Origin: an uncultured Oscillospiraceae bacterium
GTDB taxonomy: Bacteria > Bacillota > Clostridia > Oscillospirales > Ruminococcaceae
Assembly: GCA_910577365.1 (NCBI GenBank)
Contig: CAJTMU010000001.1
Location: 58,272 to 122,271, forward strand
Reading direction: 5' to 3'
Length of the DNA: 64,000 nt
This document shows positions 17,373 through 26,853 of the stretch, piece after piece. Each line of letters opens with the position of its first letter. The first letter of the stretch is position 1. Below the pieces are notes generated by a model that worked only from the letters and a program-made list of their open reading frames with translations, was not told the DNA's origin and searched no databases. A program made the translations under genes and the position numbers.

Positions 17373-17660
17373 TTACCACCCCATATCTTCGTAAGCGTCT
17401 TCAAAATAAAGCGTCCAATCGTGCGATATGTAACCACTGACATCCAAACCGCTGGGAGAAACCTTGTTCACAAAGCCAAAATAATAAAATTTATCAGGAT
17501 CTAAATTATATATGCAGAAATTATAATAGAATAAACTGTATTCTGGCTTACGAACCAATTCATTACGATAATCAATATCAAAGCTTGCTATACGTTTGCC
17601 TGTGGAATAATCGTATACCTCAATTGCATTGATTCGTTCATATTCTCGGTATGTGTTACC
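17373..17660 (-). pseudogene. 3' remnant of an unknown gene, no usable start
   Basis: An open frame from 17660 to the stop at 17373 encodes a polar, tyrosine-rich stretch (INAIEVYDYSTGKRIASF near its start, YEDMGW at its end). There is a stop (TAA at 17661-17663) just ahead and no start codon with a ribosome site; the only candidate is a TTG at 17558. Another frame carries DYGYYLTTRFSVKVTHTE directly upstream, which suggests that one gene was broken by a frameshift near 17645-17665. Family unknown. Confidence 0.45.
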
Positions 17661-17779
17661 TTAACCGAGAAGCGTGTGGTTAAATAATAACCATAATCGA
17701 ATTTCGAAAACTAAACAATGATATATTGTCCAAAACAACACCCTTGTTGTTTTATTAATTATACTATCTTTCTTATTTT

Positions 17780-17960
17780 ATGTCAAGGTAATTATACAGA
17801 AAAAACCTTACAAAGTTTGCAACGGTTCTTTGTATATTTATACAAATTTATATCTTTAATGTAAAAAGGCAGGGTAAACTATAACCCATCTCCATAATAA
17901 CAATATTACACCCGCGGTTATGATAATTTTGCATGGGAAAATATCACCAATAAATCGCAC
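17780..17960 (-). repeat. second copy of the duplicated leader segment
   Basis: It matches 16730-16915 loosely over its whole length and clearly in blocks (ATAATAACAATA, GAAAATATCACCAA). The interval from here to rplQ otherwise holds only the rplQ terminators. The gap 17661-17779 has no recognisable feature. Confidence 0.55.
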
Positions 17961-17985
17961 ACTTTTTTGGCGGAAATGTTCAAAC

Positions 17986-18049
17986 AAATAAAGCGCCGCC
18001 TTTGCGCCGCTTTATTTATCTTACAGAAATCCCTCCCGTAAAGGGAGGG
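17986..18049 (-). terminator. two stems ending the ribosomal protein cluster
   Basis: Directly after rplQ lies CCCTCCC/GGGAGGG (18031-18049) and then a longer stem AAATAAAGCG/CGCTTTATTT (17986-18017) followed by TTTGTTTG on the minus strand. The first stem contains CCCTTTACGGGAGGG, the sequence shared with the breakpoint in the RING-gene fragment at 16931-16940. Confidence 0.75.
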
Positions 18050-18056
18050 ACAATGC

Positions 18057-18398
18057 TTATACCAGCTCGATGACCGCCATCTCCGCAGCATCACCGCGGC
18101 GCGGACCGATCTTGTAAATTCTTGTATATCCGCCGTTTCTGTCGGCGTACTTGGGAGCGATCTCGTCAAACACCTTCTTAGCTACGTCCTCCTTGGTGAT
18201 GTAGGACAGAACCTGACGCTTTGTGTGCAGGGTGTTAGCCTTTCCGAGTGTTATCATTTTCTCAGCTACCGCGCGGACTTCCTTTGCGCGGGTTACCGTG
18301 GTCTCTATCTTTCCGTTCTCAAGCAGGAATGTAACCATGCCTCTGAGCATTGCTTTTCTATGGTCGCTGGGACGACCCAGCTTTCTTGTACCTGGCAT
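18057..18398 (-). CDS. rplQ: 50S ribosomal protein L17
   Basis: The protein has 113 residues, full length for bacterial L17. It starts [20 protein letters not shown], the family signature, and binds 23S rRNA near the exit tunnel. It is the last gene of the alpha operon, behind rpoA, with AAAGGAG ahead of the start. Its 3' half is duplicated as a scar at 14210. Confidence 0.97.
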   Translation of the reverse strand: MPGTRKLGRPSDHRKAMLRGMVTFLLENGKIETTVTRAKEVRAVAEKMITLGKANTLHTKRQVLSYITKEDVAKKVFDEIAPKYADRNGGYTRIYKIGPRRGDAAEMAVIELV

Positions 18399-18438
18399 TT
18401 TTCATTCTCCTTTCATAGGATTTTGGTTTATGTCAACC

Positions 18439-19398
18439 TTAGTTGCTGTCTTCTGAGGGAGTGAGGTCGCAGCCGAGAGAAATCAGCTTTGACTTTACCT
18501 CATCGAAGGACTTCTTGCCGAGGTTTCTTACCTTCATCATGTCCTCAGGGGACTTGTTAACAAGGTCCTCCACCGTATTGATACCCGCTCTCTTCAAGCA
18601 GTTGAAGGAGCGAACAGACAACTCAAGCTCCTCAATGGTCATCTCAAGCACTCTGTCCTTGCGGCTCTCTTCCTTGGTCTCCATGATGTCCTGAGTGCTT
18701 ACCTCGTCGGACAGGTCCGCGAAGAGCTGAAGTCTTTCCATCAATATTTTAGCCGCATAGCTTACCGCTTCCTTAGCGGATATCGTCCCGTCCGTCCAGA
18801 TTTCGATTATAAGCTTCTCAAAATCTGTTCTCTGTCCGACACGGGTGTTTTCAACCGTATAATTGCACTTTAAAACAGGCGTATATATACTGTCCACAGG
18901 AATTATACCAATAATGGGCTGGAGATAATTCTTGTTCTGCTCCGCGGAAACATATCCCCTGCCCCTGTCAAGCGTGATATCCATGTACAGCTTGGCGCCT
19001 GTGCCGAGAGTTGCGATATGCATACCGGGATCGAGTATTTCAACCTCACTGTCGGTTTTGATGTCGCCGGCGGTAACCTCGCATTCGCCTTCCGCCTCGA
19101 TATAAATCGTCTTGGGGGCTTCCCCGTACATCTTGGCTCTCAGACCTTTAATGTTGAGGATTATCTCAGTAACATCTTCTTTAACGCCGGGAATGGTCGA
19201 AAACTCATGCTGAACGCCGTCAATCTTGACGGAGGTCGCCGCCACACCCGGTAACGAGGAGAGTAGCACCCTTCTCAGGCTGTTGCCCAATGTGTTTCCA
19301 TATCCGCTCTGGAGAGGCTCCAGAACGAACATTCCGTAAGTTCCGTCAGACCTCAGTTTAGAGGTCTCAATATTGAGCTTTTCAAATTTTTCAAGCAT
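18439..19398 (-). CDS. rpoA: RNA polymerase alpha subunit
   Basis: The protein has 319 residues. The N-terminal domain ([20 protein letters not shown] near residue 25-44) drives dimerisation and assembly with beta and beta'. The C-terminal domain ([20 protein letters not shown] near residue 258) binds UP-element DNA and activators. ATG at 19398 has GGGAGGG upstream and gives the standard start [12 protein letters not shown]; a longer frame to 19437 has no ribosome site. A piece of the N-terminal coding region (19179-19230) was copied to 14396-14446. Confidence 0.97.
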   Translation of the reverse strand: MLEKFEKLNIETSKLRSDGTYGMFVLEPLQSGYGNTLGNSLRRVLLSSLPGVAATSVKIDGVQHEFSTIPGVKEDVTEIILNIKGLRAKMYGEAPKTIYIEAEGECEVTAGDIKTDSEVEILDPGMHIATLGTGAKLYMDITLDRGRGYVSAEQNKNYLQPIIGIIPVDSIYTPVLKCNYTVENTRVGQRTDFEKLIIEIWTDGTISAKEAVSYAAKILMERLQLFADLSDEVSTQDIMETKEESRKDRVLEMTIEELELSVRSFNCLKRAGINTVEDLVNKSPEDMMKVRNLGKKSFDEVKSKLISLGCDLTPSEDSN

Positions 19399-19677
19399 TT
19401 GGTAACCCTCCCACAAGTTTTGTCGTAAGGTATGCACCGGACCTTCCGCCCCGCGTCGGTGCGCGGGCGCGTAAGCGGCTGCCGCCGATCCGGCACCTAC
19501 ACAATTATCCTGTGCTTACTGCTGTATTCCTGTTAATTTTAACTCATACTCCGCCTAAAGTCTTTACATTAAAGTATTGACAATATTTCTGCGGGCTAAT
19601 CAGCATTTTAACGCAAACAGCGCGCCGGTATATGAATTAAAAATAACTGCACTAAATATCTGTATGCTGAGAAGCAA

Positions 19678-20280
19678 TTATTTAGAATACAACTCGATAA
19701 TCAGGTGCTCTGCGATCTCGAAGTCGAGATCCTCACGCTGGAACGCACGGGTTACCTTAGCGGAAGCTGCCTCCTTATTTACGTCAAGCCACATGGGAAC
19801 GAGTCTGCCGCCTGCTGTTTCAGCGATCTCCTCAAACTTCTTGCTCTTCTTGCTCTTATCGCGAAGGGAGATAACGTCGCCAACCTTAACTCTGTAAGAA
19901 GGGATATCAACTCTCTTGCCGTTCACACAGAAATGACCGTGAGATACGAGCTGACGAGCCTCACGACGGGTGGTTGCCATGCCCATTCTGAAAACGATGT
20001 TGTCAAGACGGGATTCCAGAAGCCTGATAAGGTTTTCACCGGCAATGCCTTCCTCTTTGGTAGCATGTTCATAGTAGTGACGGAACTGCTTTTCGAGAAC
20101 GCCGTAAACAAACTTCAGCTTCTGCTTTTCCTTAAGCTGGGAGCCGTACTCGGAAACCTTCTTGCGTCTGTTGCCGCCGGGGTTTCTCTTGGATTTCTTA
20201 TTTTCGGAATAGCCCAGTACCGCGGGACTGATGTCCAGCGCTCTGCACTTTTTCAGAATAGGATCGCGATTAACTGCCAT
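19678..20280 (-). CDS. rpsD: 30S ribosomal protein S4
   Basis: The protein has 200 residues. It is a primary 16S rRNA binder and part of the mRNA entry site. The S4 RNA-binding domain is clear (SRLDNIVFRMGMATTRREAR, LVSHGHFCVNGKRVDIPSY). In many bacteria S4 represses the alpha operon by binding its mRNA; no such site was searched here. It lies between rpsK and rpoA, with a 280-base gap before rpoA that has no gene and may carry a leader. No N-terminal zinc cysteines are present. Confidence 0.97.
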   Translation of the reverse strand: MAVNRDPILKKCRALDISPAVLGYSENKKSKRNPGGNRRKKVSEYGSQLKEKQKLKFVYGVLEKQFRHYYEHATKEEGIAGENLIRLLESRLDNIVFRMGMATTRREARQLVSHGHFCVNGKRVDIPSYRVKVGDVISLRDKSKKSKKFEEIAETAGGRLVPMWLDVNKEAASAKVTRAFQREDLDFEIAEHLIIELYSK

Positions 20281-20379
20281 TATAATTATCCTCCGTTATT
20301 TGATCAAATATCGGTTTGTCAACCGACGCCGAGTAAACGACCGCTCGGCTCTTTTCACTTGTAGTTTCTTACAGTCGGA

Positions 20380-20781
20380 CTATACGCGTCTTCTCTTGGG
20401 AGGACGGCATCCGTTGTGGGGAATGGGGGTAACGTCCTTGATGAGCTTTACCTCAAGACCTGCCGCCTGAAGCGCTCTGATAGCCGCCTCGCGTCCGGAA
20501 CCGGGGCCCTTTACGAAAACCTCAACAGTTTTGAGTCCGTGCTCCATCGCTGCCTTTGCCGCAACGTCCGCCGCTGTCTGAGCCGCGTAAGGGGTGGATT
20601 TTCTTGAGCCTCTGAAGCCCAGTCCGCCCGCGCTTGCCCATGAGAGAGCGTTGCCCTGAAGGTCGGTGATGGTAACGATAGTGTTGTTAAAAGTAGACTG
20701 GATATGAGCCGCACCGTTTTCGATGTTCTTGCGCTCACGACGTCTGCGGATAACCTGCTTTCCGCCTTTGGCTGCTGCCAT
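20380..20781 (-). CDS. rpsK: 30S ribosomal protein S11
   Basis: The protein has 133 residues, typical length. S11 sits on the platform of the small subunit near the E site. The signature [19 protein letters not shown] and the basic end [11 protein letters not shown] identify it. It follows rpsM by 17 bases. Confidence 0.97.
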   Translation of the reverse strand: MAAAKGGKQVIRRRRERKNIENGAAHIQSTFNNTIVTITDLQGNALSWASAGGLGFRGSRKSTPYAAQTAADVAAKAAMEHGLKTVEVFVKGPGSGREAAIRALQAAGLEVKLIKDVTPIPHNGCRPPKRRRV

Positions 20782-20798
20782 TTATATACCACCTTTCA

Positions 20799-21170
20799 TT
20801 ACTTCTTCTTGTTAGCAATTGTCTTCTTGGGACCCTTGCGTGTTCTCGCGTTGGTCTTTGTGCGCTGTCCGCGAACGGGAAGTCCCTTGCGGTGACGCAT
20901 GCCGCGATAGCAGTTTATCTCAACCAGACGCTTGATATCCAAAGCGACCTTTCTTCTCAGATCGCCCTCTACGAGATAGCCCTCATGGTCTATCACGTCA
21001 CGGATCTTTGCCTCCTCAACGTCGGACAGATCTCTGACGCGGGTATCGGGATTTATTCCTGCTTTAGCCAGAATATCGTTGGCGGTCTTTCTGCCTATGC
21101 CATAAACATAGGTAAGACCAATCTCAACACGCTTTTCCTTGGGCAGGTCTACACCGGCGATTCTTGCCAT
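20799..21170 (-). CDS. rpsM: 30S ribosomal protein S13
   Basis: The protein has 123 residues. S13 is in the head of the small subunit and contacts P-site tRNA and the bridge to the large subunit. [20 protein letters not shown] and [20 protein letters not shown] are family signatures; the lysine-rich tail is the tRNA-contacting end. It follows rpmJ by about 30 bases. Confidence 0.97.
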   Translation of the reverse strand: MARIAGVDLPKEKRVEIGLTYVYGIGRKTANDILAKAGINPDTRVRDLSDVEEAKIRDVIDHEGYLVEGDLRRKVALDIKRLVEINCYRGMRHRKGLPVRGQRTKTNARTRKGPKKTIANKKK

Positions 21171-21199
21171 TGTTTTTCCTCCTATCTTGAAATCAAGGC

Positions 21200-21313
21200 T
21201 TAGCCCTGTCTTTGCTTGTGTTTGGGTTCAACACAAATAACCATTACTTTGCCCTTGCGCTTGATAACCTTGCACTTGTCGCACATGGGCTTTACCGAAG
21301 GTCTTACTTTCAT
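21200..21313 (-). CDS. rpmJ: 50S ribosomal protein L36
   Basis: This is a 37-codon gene read directly from the sequence: it starts [16 protein letters not shown] and ends KHKQRQG. It keeps the zinc ligands CDKC, C and H, so it is the zinc-binding (C+) form. ATG at 21313 has AAGGAGG upstream. It sits between infA and rpsM as in most Firmicutes. Confidence 0.95.
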   Translation of the reverse strand: MKVRPSVKPMCDKCKVIKRKGKVMVICVEPKHKQRQG

Positions 21314-21368
21314 GAATTAACCCTCCTTTAAGGTTCTTTCTTGCTTGGGCGCCTCCCTTTGAGGGCGA

Positions 21369-21587
21369 TTACTTGGCGCGCCATGTGATTCTTCCTTTTG
21401 TGAGGTCGTAAGGCGACATTTCCACAGTAACCTTGTCACCGGGCAAAATGCGAATGTAGTTCATTCTCAGCTTGCCGCTGATGTGTGCCAAAATCTGGTG
21501 ACCGTTTGAAAGCTCCACCTTGAACTGTGCGTTTGGCAGTGCTTCCAGAATAACGCCTTCAACTTCCAATACATCTTCTTTAGACAA
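21369..21587 (-). CDS. infA: translation initiation factor IF-1
   Basis: The protein has 72 residues, exactly the family length, when started at TTG 21587 (reads as [11 protein letters not shown]). GAGGAGA lies nine bases upstream of that TTG; a GTG nine bases earlier touches the ribosome site and is less likely. The OB-fold binds the A site of the 30S subunit during initiation. The start lies one base after the stop of the KOW-domain gene, so the two are tightly coupled. Confidence 0.95.
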   Translation of the reverse strand: MSKEDVLEVEGVILEALPNAQFKVELSNGHQILAHISGKLRMNYIRILPGDKVTVEMSPYDLTKGRITWRAK

Positions 21588-21588
21588 G

Positions 21589-21846
21589 CTATTCACTCTC
21601 CTCGGCGATGCTTTGCTCACGCAGCAAGCGTAGCGCTCTGCGCAGCCCTTTGTCCGTAAGTTCCGAAAGCTCTATCGAGTTTTTCGTCGCGCGGACGTGT
21701 CTGATGTTCTTTTTTTTGGGGGACAGAAGCTTGCGCTCCTTTCCGTCGGCGATATACACATATCCTCCGTCAGCTCCCGCAACGACGAACCAGCCGCCGC
21801 CGTCACGCCCCGCGGAGCTTATTACAACTGTACCCGTCTCTATCAT
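21589..21846 (-). CDS. KOW-domain RNA-binding protein
   Basis: The protein has 85 residues. It starts with a KOW-like beta strand pair ([20 protein letters not shown]) resembling ribosomal L14e-type proteins and ends in a basic helical part. Clostridia regularly carry such a gene between map and infA. It probably binds ribosomal RNA, but its role is not established. The start follows map by one base. Confidence 0.8.
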   Translation of the reverse strand: MIETGTVVISSAGRDGGGWFVVAGADGGYVYIADGKERKLLSPKKKNIRHVRATKNSIELSELTDKGLRRALRLLREQSIAEESE

Positions 21847-21847
21847 A

Positions 21848-22603
21848 TCAATGATGCTCCAGCGTCATTATCAGCGGCTCGGAATTGGTTATCGCCACCG
21901 TGTGCTCGAAATGGCAGCTGAGACTTCCGTCCGTTGTTACCACCGTCCACTTGTCTCCGAGAATATTAACCTCGGGGAAGTTGGAATTCACCATCGGCTC
22001 GATAGCTATCGTCATGCCTGGAGTAAGCCTCGGACCGCGCCCCGCTTTTCCGTAATTCGGAACCTCGGGCTCCTCGTGCATTTCCCTGCCGACGCCGTGA
22101 CCGATAAACTTTCTCACCACCGCGTAGCCGCAGCTTTCAACATGGGTCTGCACAGCGTTTGAGATATCGCCTACCCTGTTGCCCGCGACTGCCTGCTCTA
22201 TTCCCTTGTAAAGAGCCTCTTCGGTAGCCTTAAGAAGTTTCTCTGCCTCATCGGAAACCTTCCCCACGCGAAATGTCTTGGTGTTATCCCCCATGAAGCC
22301 GTTAAGCTCCGCGACTATGTCGCAGGAGATGATGTCCCCCTCCTTGAGAATTTTCTTTTTGGAGGGTATTCCGTGAATAAGCTCCTCGTTGACGGAAAAG
22401 CAATTATGCCCGGGGAATCCGCCGTAGCCCTTGCATGGCGAGTGCCCCCCATGGGATACGATAAAATCATTGACGATGCGGTCAAGCTCCCATGTGGAAA
22501 TTCCCGCCACGGCGTTCTTTCCAGCCTGAGCCAGCGCCTGCGCCGCAAGCTCTCCCGCCTTGAGCATCAATTTAAGCTCGGTCGGATTTTTGATTTGAAT
22601 CAT
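21848..22603 (-). CDS. map: type I methionine aminopeptidase
   Basis: The protein has 251 residues and lacks the N-terminal zinc extension. It removes the initiator methionine from new proteins. The pita-bread fold is recognised by GFPGHNCFSVNEELIHGIP, GDIISCDIVAELNGFMGD (metal aspartates), KFIGHGVGREMHEEPEVPNY (His, Glu) and TIAIEPMV (Glu). It lies between adk and the KOW gene, the usual place in Gram-positive spc operons. Confidence 0.96.
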   Translation of the reverse strand: MIQIKNPTELKLMLKAGELAAQALAQAGKNAVAGISTWELDRIVNDFIVSHGGHSPCKGYGGFPGHNCFSVNEELIHGIPSKKKILKEGDIISCDIVAELNGFMGDNTKTFRVGKVSDEAEKLLKATEEALYKGIEQAVAGNRVGDISNAVQTHVESCGYAVVRKFIGHGVGREMHEEPEVPNYGKAGRGPRLTPGMTIAIEPMVNSNFPEVNILGDKWTVVTTDGSLSCHFEHTVAITNSEPLIMTLEHH

Positions 22604-22625
22604 ATTTTTTGCTCTTTCAGAGGGA

Positions 22626-23258
22626 TCAGCCCTTGATAGCTGCCAAAGTCAGCTTTGAGGTATCGGCAATTTCCTCCTGACCCTCAACGGTGACCAGCTT
22701 ACCCTTTGCGGCATAATAATCCTTTAAGGGAGCAGTCTTTTCGTGATAAGTCGCAAGACGCGCCTTTACTGTTTCGGGCTTGTCGTCTATTCTCTGAACA
22801 ACCTTTGCGCCGCAAGCGTCGCAGATGCCCTCAGCCTTTGTGGGCTTGTATTCGATATGGTAGGAGTTTCCGCAGCCCTCGCAAACGCGTCTGCCGGACA
22901 TTCTCGCGGTTATCTTCTCGTCGGGAACATTTATTTCCACTACCTTATCTATCTGAACGCCCATTTTATCCAGAGCCTCAGCCTGCAAAACGGTTCTGGG
23001 AAAGCCGTCCAGAATAAAGCCGTTTTTCGCGTCGTCCTGCGCTATCCTGTCCTTAAGGATACCGATAACTATTTCATCGGGAACAAGGTCGCCCCTGTCC
23101 ATGCATTCCTTAGCCGCAAGACCCGCGGGTGTTCCGTTCTTTACCGCCTCGCGGAGCATATTTCCCGTAGAGATGGCGGGAATATTCAACTCCTTGCAGA
23201 CCACCTCAGCCTGTGTTCCTTTGCCTGCGCCCGGAGCGCCCAAAAAAATCATATTCAT
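22626..23258 (-). CDS. adk: adenylate kinase
   Basis: The protein has 210 residues. It interconverts ATP + AMP and 2 ADP. The P-loop GAPGAGKGT is at residues 7-15, the AMP site ISTGNMLREA follows and DGFPRT is near residue 84. The lid carries a zinc set (CEGC and CDAC), as in many Gram-positives. ATG at 23258 has AGGAGA six bases upstream; a longer frame to 23285 lacks one. Confidence 0.97.
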   Translation of the reverse strand: MNMIFLGAPGAGKGTQAEVVCKELNIPAISTGNMLREAVKNGTPAGLAAKECMDRGDLVPDEIVIGILKDRIAQDDAKNGFILDGFPRTVLQAEALDKMGVQIDKVVEINVPDEKITARMSGRRVCEGCGNSYHIEYKPTKAEGICDACGAKVVQRIDDKPETVKARLATYHEKTAPLKDYYAAKGKLVTVEGQEEIADTSKLTLAAIKG

Positions 23259-23339
23259 AGAAATTCTCCTGTTCATCTCTGTCACCCGCCGACAGCAGCC
23301 CGCCTCCGTGCCGGAGCACTTCGGCGAGAGCGTCCTTCC

Positions 23340-24686
23340 TTAGTCGAGGAAGCCCGGGTGATGACGCATCATAATCTGGCTCTCCAGCGAACGAACGGTT
23401 TCAAGCGCAACTCCGACAACGATGAGCATCGTTGTGCCGCCGAGGCTTACGCCAGTCATTCCAGTGCACAGAGAGAAGATTATCGGGAATATCGCGATAA
23501 TTCCAAGGAATATCGCGCCAATCAGCGTAATCTTGTTGAGGGAGTTGTAGATAAAATCCGATGTGGGCTTGCCAGGTCTGTAACCCGGAATAGCACCGTT
23601 ATTCTTCTTAAGGTTATTCGCTATCTCAACAGGATTATAGGATATAGAAACATAGAAATAGTTGAACGCGATAATCAGCACAAAGTAAATTACCGCATAT
23701 GCGGGACTGTTCTGGCTGAAAAATCTAACAAAGCCGTCCCAGAAGCTATCATTTGTGCCGTCAATGCCGAAAAAGTAGCATATCGTCTGCGGCAGGCTCA
23801 TGAGCGACATAGCGAAGATGATAGGCATAACACCCGACATAGCAACCTTTATCGGTATATGAGTTGACTGACCGCCGTACATTTTTCTTCCGACAACTCG
23901 CTTTGCGTACTGGACGGGTATCCTGCGCTCCGCGTTGGTCATCAAAATAACGAACCAGATCATCGCCGCAAAAATGATAACGATAAGCGCAACAAAGATA
24001 ATATTCTTCATATCCTCTTTGCACATATCGATAAAGTATCCTACCGTGTTGGGTATCCTCGAAACGATACCCGCGAAGAGTATCATGGAGATGCCGTTGC
24101 CTATTCCCTTTTCGTTGATACGGTCACCCAGCCATATGATAAGCGAAGCGCCCGCCACAAAGCAGGAAATTATGACGATTGCCGATAGAATAACTGAGAA
24201 CGTGTCGCTGGTCGTATCAAAAACGTCGCCGTACCTCAGTACCGCGCGGTGGGGCGTGCCCTCGGCGTTTATGCCGTTTCTCAGCGTAAAGTAGAAAGCC
24301 GTCGCCTGAAATATTGCTATGCCCAGCGCGACAAATTTCGTTATCGTGTTGATTTTCTTCCTGCCCTCGTCGCCCTCCTTGGATAGCTTCTCCAAAGGCG
24401 GTATGGCTACTGTGAGCAGCTGGATGATAATCGACGCGTTGATATAAGGCGTGATTGACATCGCCAACAGTGTGCCTTTTCCAAGCGAACCGCCCGTCAT
24501 TACATCGAGATAATTAAGCAGCGAAGCGCCGCTCATCATCTCAGATATGGAGCCGTTGTCCAGAAAAGGAACAAAAATGTTTGAGCCTAAGCGGAAAAGG
24601 ATGATGATAAACAGTGTGTACAAAATCTTTTTACGCAGCTGAGTGTCGACCCACGCATTGCGAAAGACTGAGAACATTCCGTTCAT
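23340..24686 (-). CDS. secY: protein translocase subunit SecY
   Basis: The protein has 448 residues and ten membrane segments. It forms the protein-conducting channel with SecE and SecG. Signatures are YINASIIIQLLTVAIPPLE in the plug/TM2 region, GIGNGISMILFAGIV in TM4-5, and NLKKNNGAIPGYRPGKPT in the C5 loop. The start overlaps the stop of rplO in a TAATG, so the two are coupled. Confidence 0.97.
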   Translation of the reverse strand: MNGMFSVFRNAWVDTQLRKKILYTLFIIILFRLGSNIFVPFLDNGSISEMMSGASLLNYLDVMTGGSLGKGTLLAMSITPYINASIIIQLLTVAIPPLEKLSKEGDEGRKKINTITKFVALGIAIFQATAFYFTLRNGINAEGTPHRAVLRYGDVFDTTSDTFSVILSAIVIISCFVAGASLIIWLGDRINEKGIGNGISMILFAGIVSRIPNTVGYFIDMCKEDMKNIIFVALIVIIFAAMIWFVILMTNAERRIPVQYAKRVVGRKMYGGQSTHIPIKVAMSGVMPIIFAMSLMSLPQTICYFFGIDGTNDSFWDGFVRFFSQNSPAYAVIYFVLIIAFNYFYVSISYNPVEIANNLKKNNGAIPGYRPGKPTSDFIYNSLNKITLIGAIFLGIIAIFPIIFSLCTGMTGVSLGGTTMLIVVGVALETVRSLESQIMMRHHPGFLD

Positions 24687-25129
24687 TACATCACCTCTGC
24701 CTTTCCGCCTGCCTTTTCAATTTTTTCCTTTGCCGCCTCGGTGAACTTGGCAGCCTTTACGGTCAAGCTCTTTGTAAGCTCGCCGTTGCCCAGAATTTTT
24801 ATGCCGTCCTTCGCGTCCTTGATCGCGCCGCACTCAACAAGAGCCGCCGCGTCAACAACCGCGCCGCTTTCAAAGCGCTTTTCAAGCTCGGAAACGTTTA
24901 AGGCAGCATACTCCTTGGCGAAGATGTTATTAAAGCCTCTTTTAGGCATTCTTCTCTGGAGAGGCATCTGACCGCCTTCGAAACCGGGTCTGATAGAGCC
25001 GCCCGAACGTGCCTTCTGTCCCTTATGACCCTTACCTGCCGTTTTGCCGTTGCCAGAACCGTGACCGCGTCCGATACGCTTAACGTCCTTTACAGAGCCA
25101 AAAGCGGGCTGTAATTCGTGTAGCTTCAT
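24686..25129 (-). CDS. rplO: 50S ribosomal protein L15
   Basis: The protein has 147 residues starting [12 protein letters not shown], the family start; a GTG twelve bases upstream is possible. The glycine-rich basic N-terminus ([20 protein letters not shown]) penetrates 23S rRNA. L15 assembles late into the large subunit. It lies between rpmD and secY. Confidence 0.96.
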   Translation of the reverse strand: MKLHELQPAFGSVKDVKRIGRGHGSGNGKTAGKGHKGQKARSGGSIRPGFEGGQMPLQRRMPKRGFNNIFAKEYAALNVSELEKRFESGAVVDAAALVECGAIKDAKDGIKILGNGELTKSLTVKAAKFTEAAKEKIEKAGGKAEVM

Positions 25130-25190
25130 ACTGGTTTGCACCCCCTAGTAAATTTTAGAATTGTGTGACGCCGCACGGCGTCCAAGATAA

Positions 25191-25367
25191 TCAAACCTCT
25201 TCAACCTTTACCAGGTGAGCGATAGTCTTGATTTTACCCTTTGTAGCCTCATTGTCGGGCTGAGTTGTTTCAGAATTAACCTTGCGCAGTCCAAGAGAAT
25301 ACGCGGTGGCAATCTGATTCTTCTTGCAGCTGTTCAAAGAGCGTACAAGCTTTATTTTAAGAGCCAT
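25191..25367 (-). CDS. rpmD: 50S ribosomal protein L30
   Basis: This is a 58-codon gene read directly from the sequence: it starts MALKIKLVRSLNSCKKNQ and contains LGLRKVNSETTQPDNEATKG, the L30 pattern. It is the short bacterial form. ATG at 25367 has AGGAAG upstream. It lies between rpsE and rplO as expected. Confidence 0.95.
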   Translation of the reverse strand: MALKIKLVRSLNSCKKNQIATAYSLGLRKVNSETTQPDNEATKGKIKTIAHLVKVEEV

Positions 25368-25387
25368 TGTATTTCTTCCTTTCGCGC

Positions 25388-25888
25388 TTAGCCTAAAATT
25401 TCCTTAACCGACTTGCCTCTCAGCGCAGCAACCTCCTCCGCGGTTCTCAGCGAAGTCAGACCCTGCATGGTTGCACGTACAACGTTGCAGGGATTGTTGG
25501 AGCGCAGGGACTTTGTACGGATATTCTTTATGCCTGCCATCTCTATAACCGCACGAACGGGACCGCCCGCGATAACACCAGTACCCTCGGGAGCGGGACG
25601 CATCAGAACTGCGCCTGCGCCAAATTTTCCAGTTATCTCGTGGGGAATGGTGGTTCCCTTGAGAGCGATCTTCTTAAGATTCTTCTTAGCGTCCTCAATG
25701 CCCTTGCGGATAGCGTCGGGAACCTCATTGGACTTGCCCATGCCGAAGCCTACCGTGCCGTTGCCGTCACCGACAACCACCAGTGCGGAGAACTTCATGA
25801 TGCGTCCGCCTTTTACGGTCTTGGAAACGCGGTTAATATATACAACCTTTTCCTGAAGCTCGTTTTCGTTTACTTCTATATTTGCCAA
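25388..25888 (-). CDS. rpsE: 30S ribosomal protein S5
   Basis: The protein has 166 residues. It works in decoding accuracy and mRNA unwinding at the entry channel. The double-stranded-RNA-binding part ([20 protein letters not shown]) and the C-terminal part ([20 protein letters not shown]) are clear. It follows rplR by 15 bases. Confidence 0.97.
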   Translation of the reverse strand: MANIEVNENELQEKVVYINRVSKTVKGGRIMKFSALVVVGDGNGTVGFGMGKSNEVPDAIRKGIEDAKKNLKKIALKGTTIPHEITGKFGAGAVLMRPAPEGTGVIAGGPVRAVIEMAGIKNIRTKSLRSNNPCNVVRATMQGLTSLRTAEEVAALRGKSVKEILG

Positions 25889-25903
25889 GTTTGTCCCTCC
25901 TTA

Positions 25904-26263
25904 TCAGAAATTAAGTCCGCCTTCTCTTGCGCCCTCAGCGAGAGCAGCAACTCTGCCGTGGTACACATAGCCGCCTCTGTCGAATACGACATCGGTGATT
26001 CCTGCTGCCTTAGCCTTCTCGGCTATCATAAGACCAACCTTCTTGGCAGCATCAACGTTTCCACCGTAGCCGTCAAAACCCTTTTCGGTGGAGGAAGCCG
26101 CTGCAAGCGTAACACCCTTTACGTCGTCGATAATCTGAGCGTAAATGTGCTGAGAAGAACGGAAAACATTAAGCCTCGGGCACTCCGCGGTGCCGTTGAT
26201 CTTTCCGCGGACGCGCTTGTGACGGCGCAGTCTGCTCTTGTTTTTATCAATGCTTTTAACCAT
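25904..26263 (-). CDS. rplR: 50S ribosomal protein L18
   Basis: The protein has 119 residues. It binds 5S rRNA with L5 in the central protuberance. The start has the basic [20 protein letters not shown] and the end the family motif [15 protein letters not shown]. It lies between rplF and rpsE. Confidence 0.97.
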   Translation of the reverse strand: MVKSIDKNKSRLRRHKRVRGKINGTAECPRLNVFRSSQHIYAQIIDDVKGVTLAAASSTEKGFDGYGGNVDAAKKVGLMIAEKAKAAGITDVVFDRGGYVYHGRVAALAEGAREGGLNF

Positions 26264-26290
26264 TTCGTTTCAGTCCTTTCATATAGGGAT

Positions 26291-26836
26291 TTACTTCTTA
26301 CCCTTACCCGCTTTACCTTCCTTGCGGCGGATAACCTCGTCGGCATACTTGATGCCCTTGCCCTTATAAGGCTCGGGGGGACGCTTGCCTCTTATCTCCG
26401 AAGCGTACTGTCCTACTTTCTGCTTATCGATACCCGTAACAATGATCTTGTTGGGAGCGGGAACCTCCAGCTTTACGTCGTCGGTATCCGAAACGGTTAC
26501 CTGGTGCGAGAAGCCGAGATTCATTACAACGTCCTTGCCGTTCTTCTGGCATCTGAAGCCGACACCGTTGATTTCAAGCTCTTTCTTGAAGCCCTCGGTA
26601 ACGCCGACCACCATGTTGTGGATAAGCGTTCTCGTAAGACCGTGGAGCGATTTGCTGACGTTTTCGTCATCAGGACGGGTAACGACTATCTCGCTGCCCT
26701 CCTGTGCGATGCTTATGATTTTGTTGAATTCCTTTGTGAGGGAACCCTTGGGACCCTTTACCGTAACAACAGAGCCGTCGATTTTTACATCAACGCCTGC
26801 GGGAACAGTAATAGGCTTTTTACCGATTCTGGACAT
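26291..26836 (-). CDS. rplF: 50S ribosomal protein L6
   Basis: The protein has 181 residues in two similar beta-alpha domains. It sits at the GTPase-associated side of the large subunit. [19 protein letters not shown] and the C-terminal signature [16 protein letters not shown] identify it. It follows rpsH by 17 bases. Confidence 0.97.
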   Translation of the reverse strand: MSRIGKKPITVPAGVDVKIDGSVVTVKGPKGSLTKEFNKIISIAQEGSEIVVTRPDDENVSKSLHGLTRTLIHNMVVGVTEGFKKELEINGVGFRCQKNGKDVVMNLGFSHQVTVSDTDDVKLEVPAPNKIIVTGIDKQKVGQYASEIRGKRPPEPYKGKGIKYADEVIRRKEGKAGKGKK

Positions 26837-26853
26837 ATTACTATTCCTCCTTA

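Noticed and set aside
22743..23867. Plus-strand open frame of 374 codons
   Set aside because: Antisense to adk and secY, with no start signal or family resemblance.
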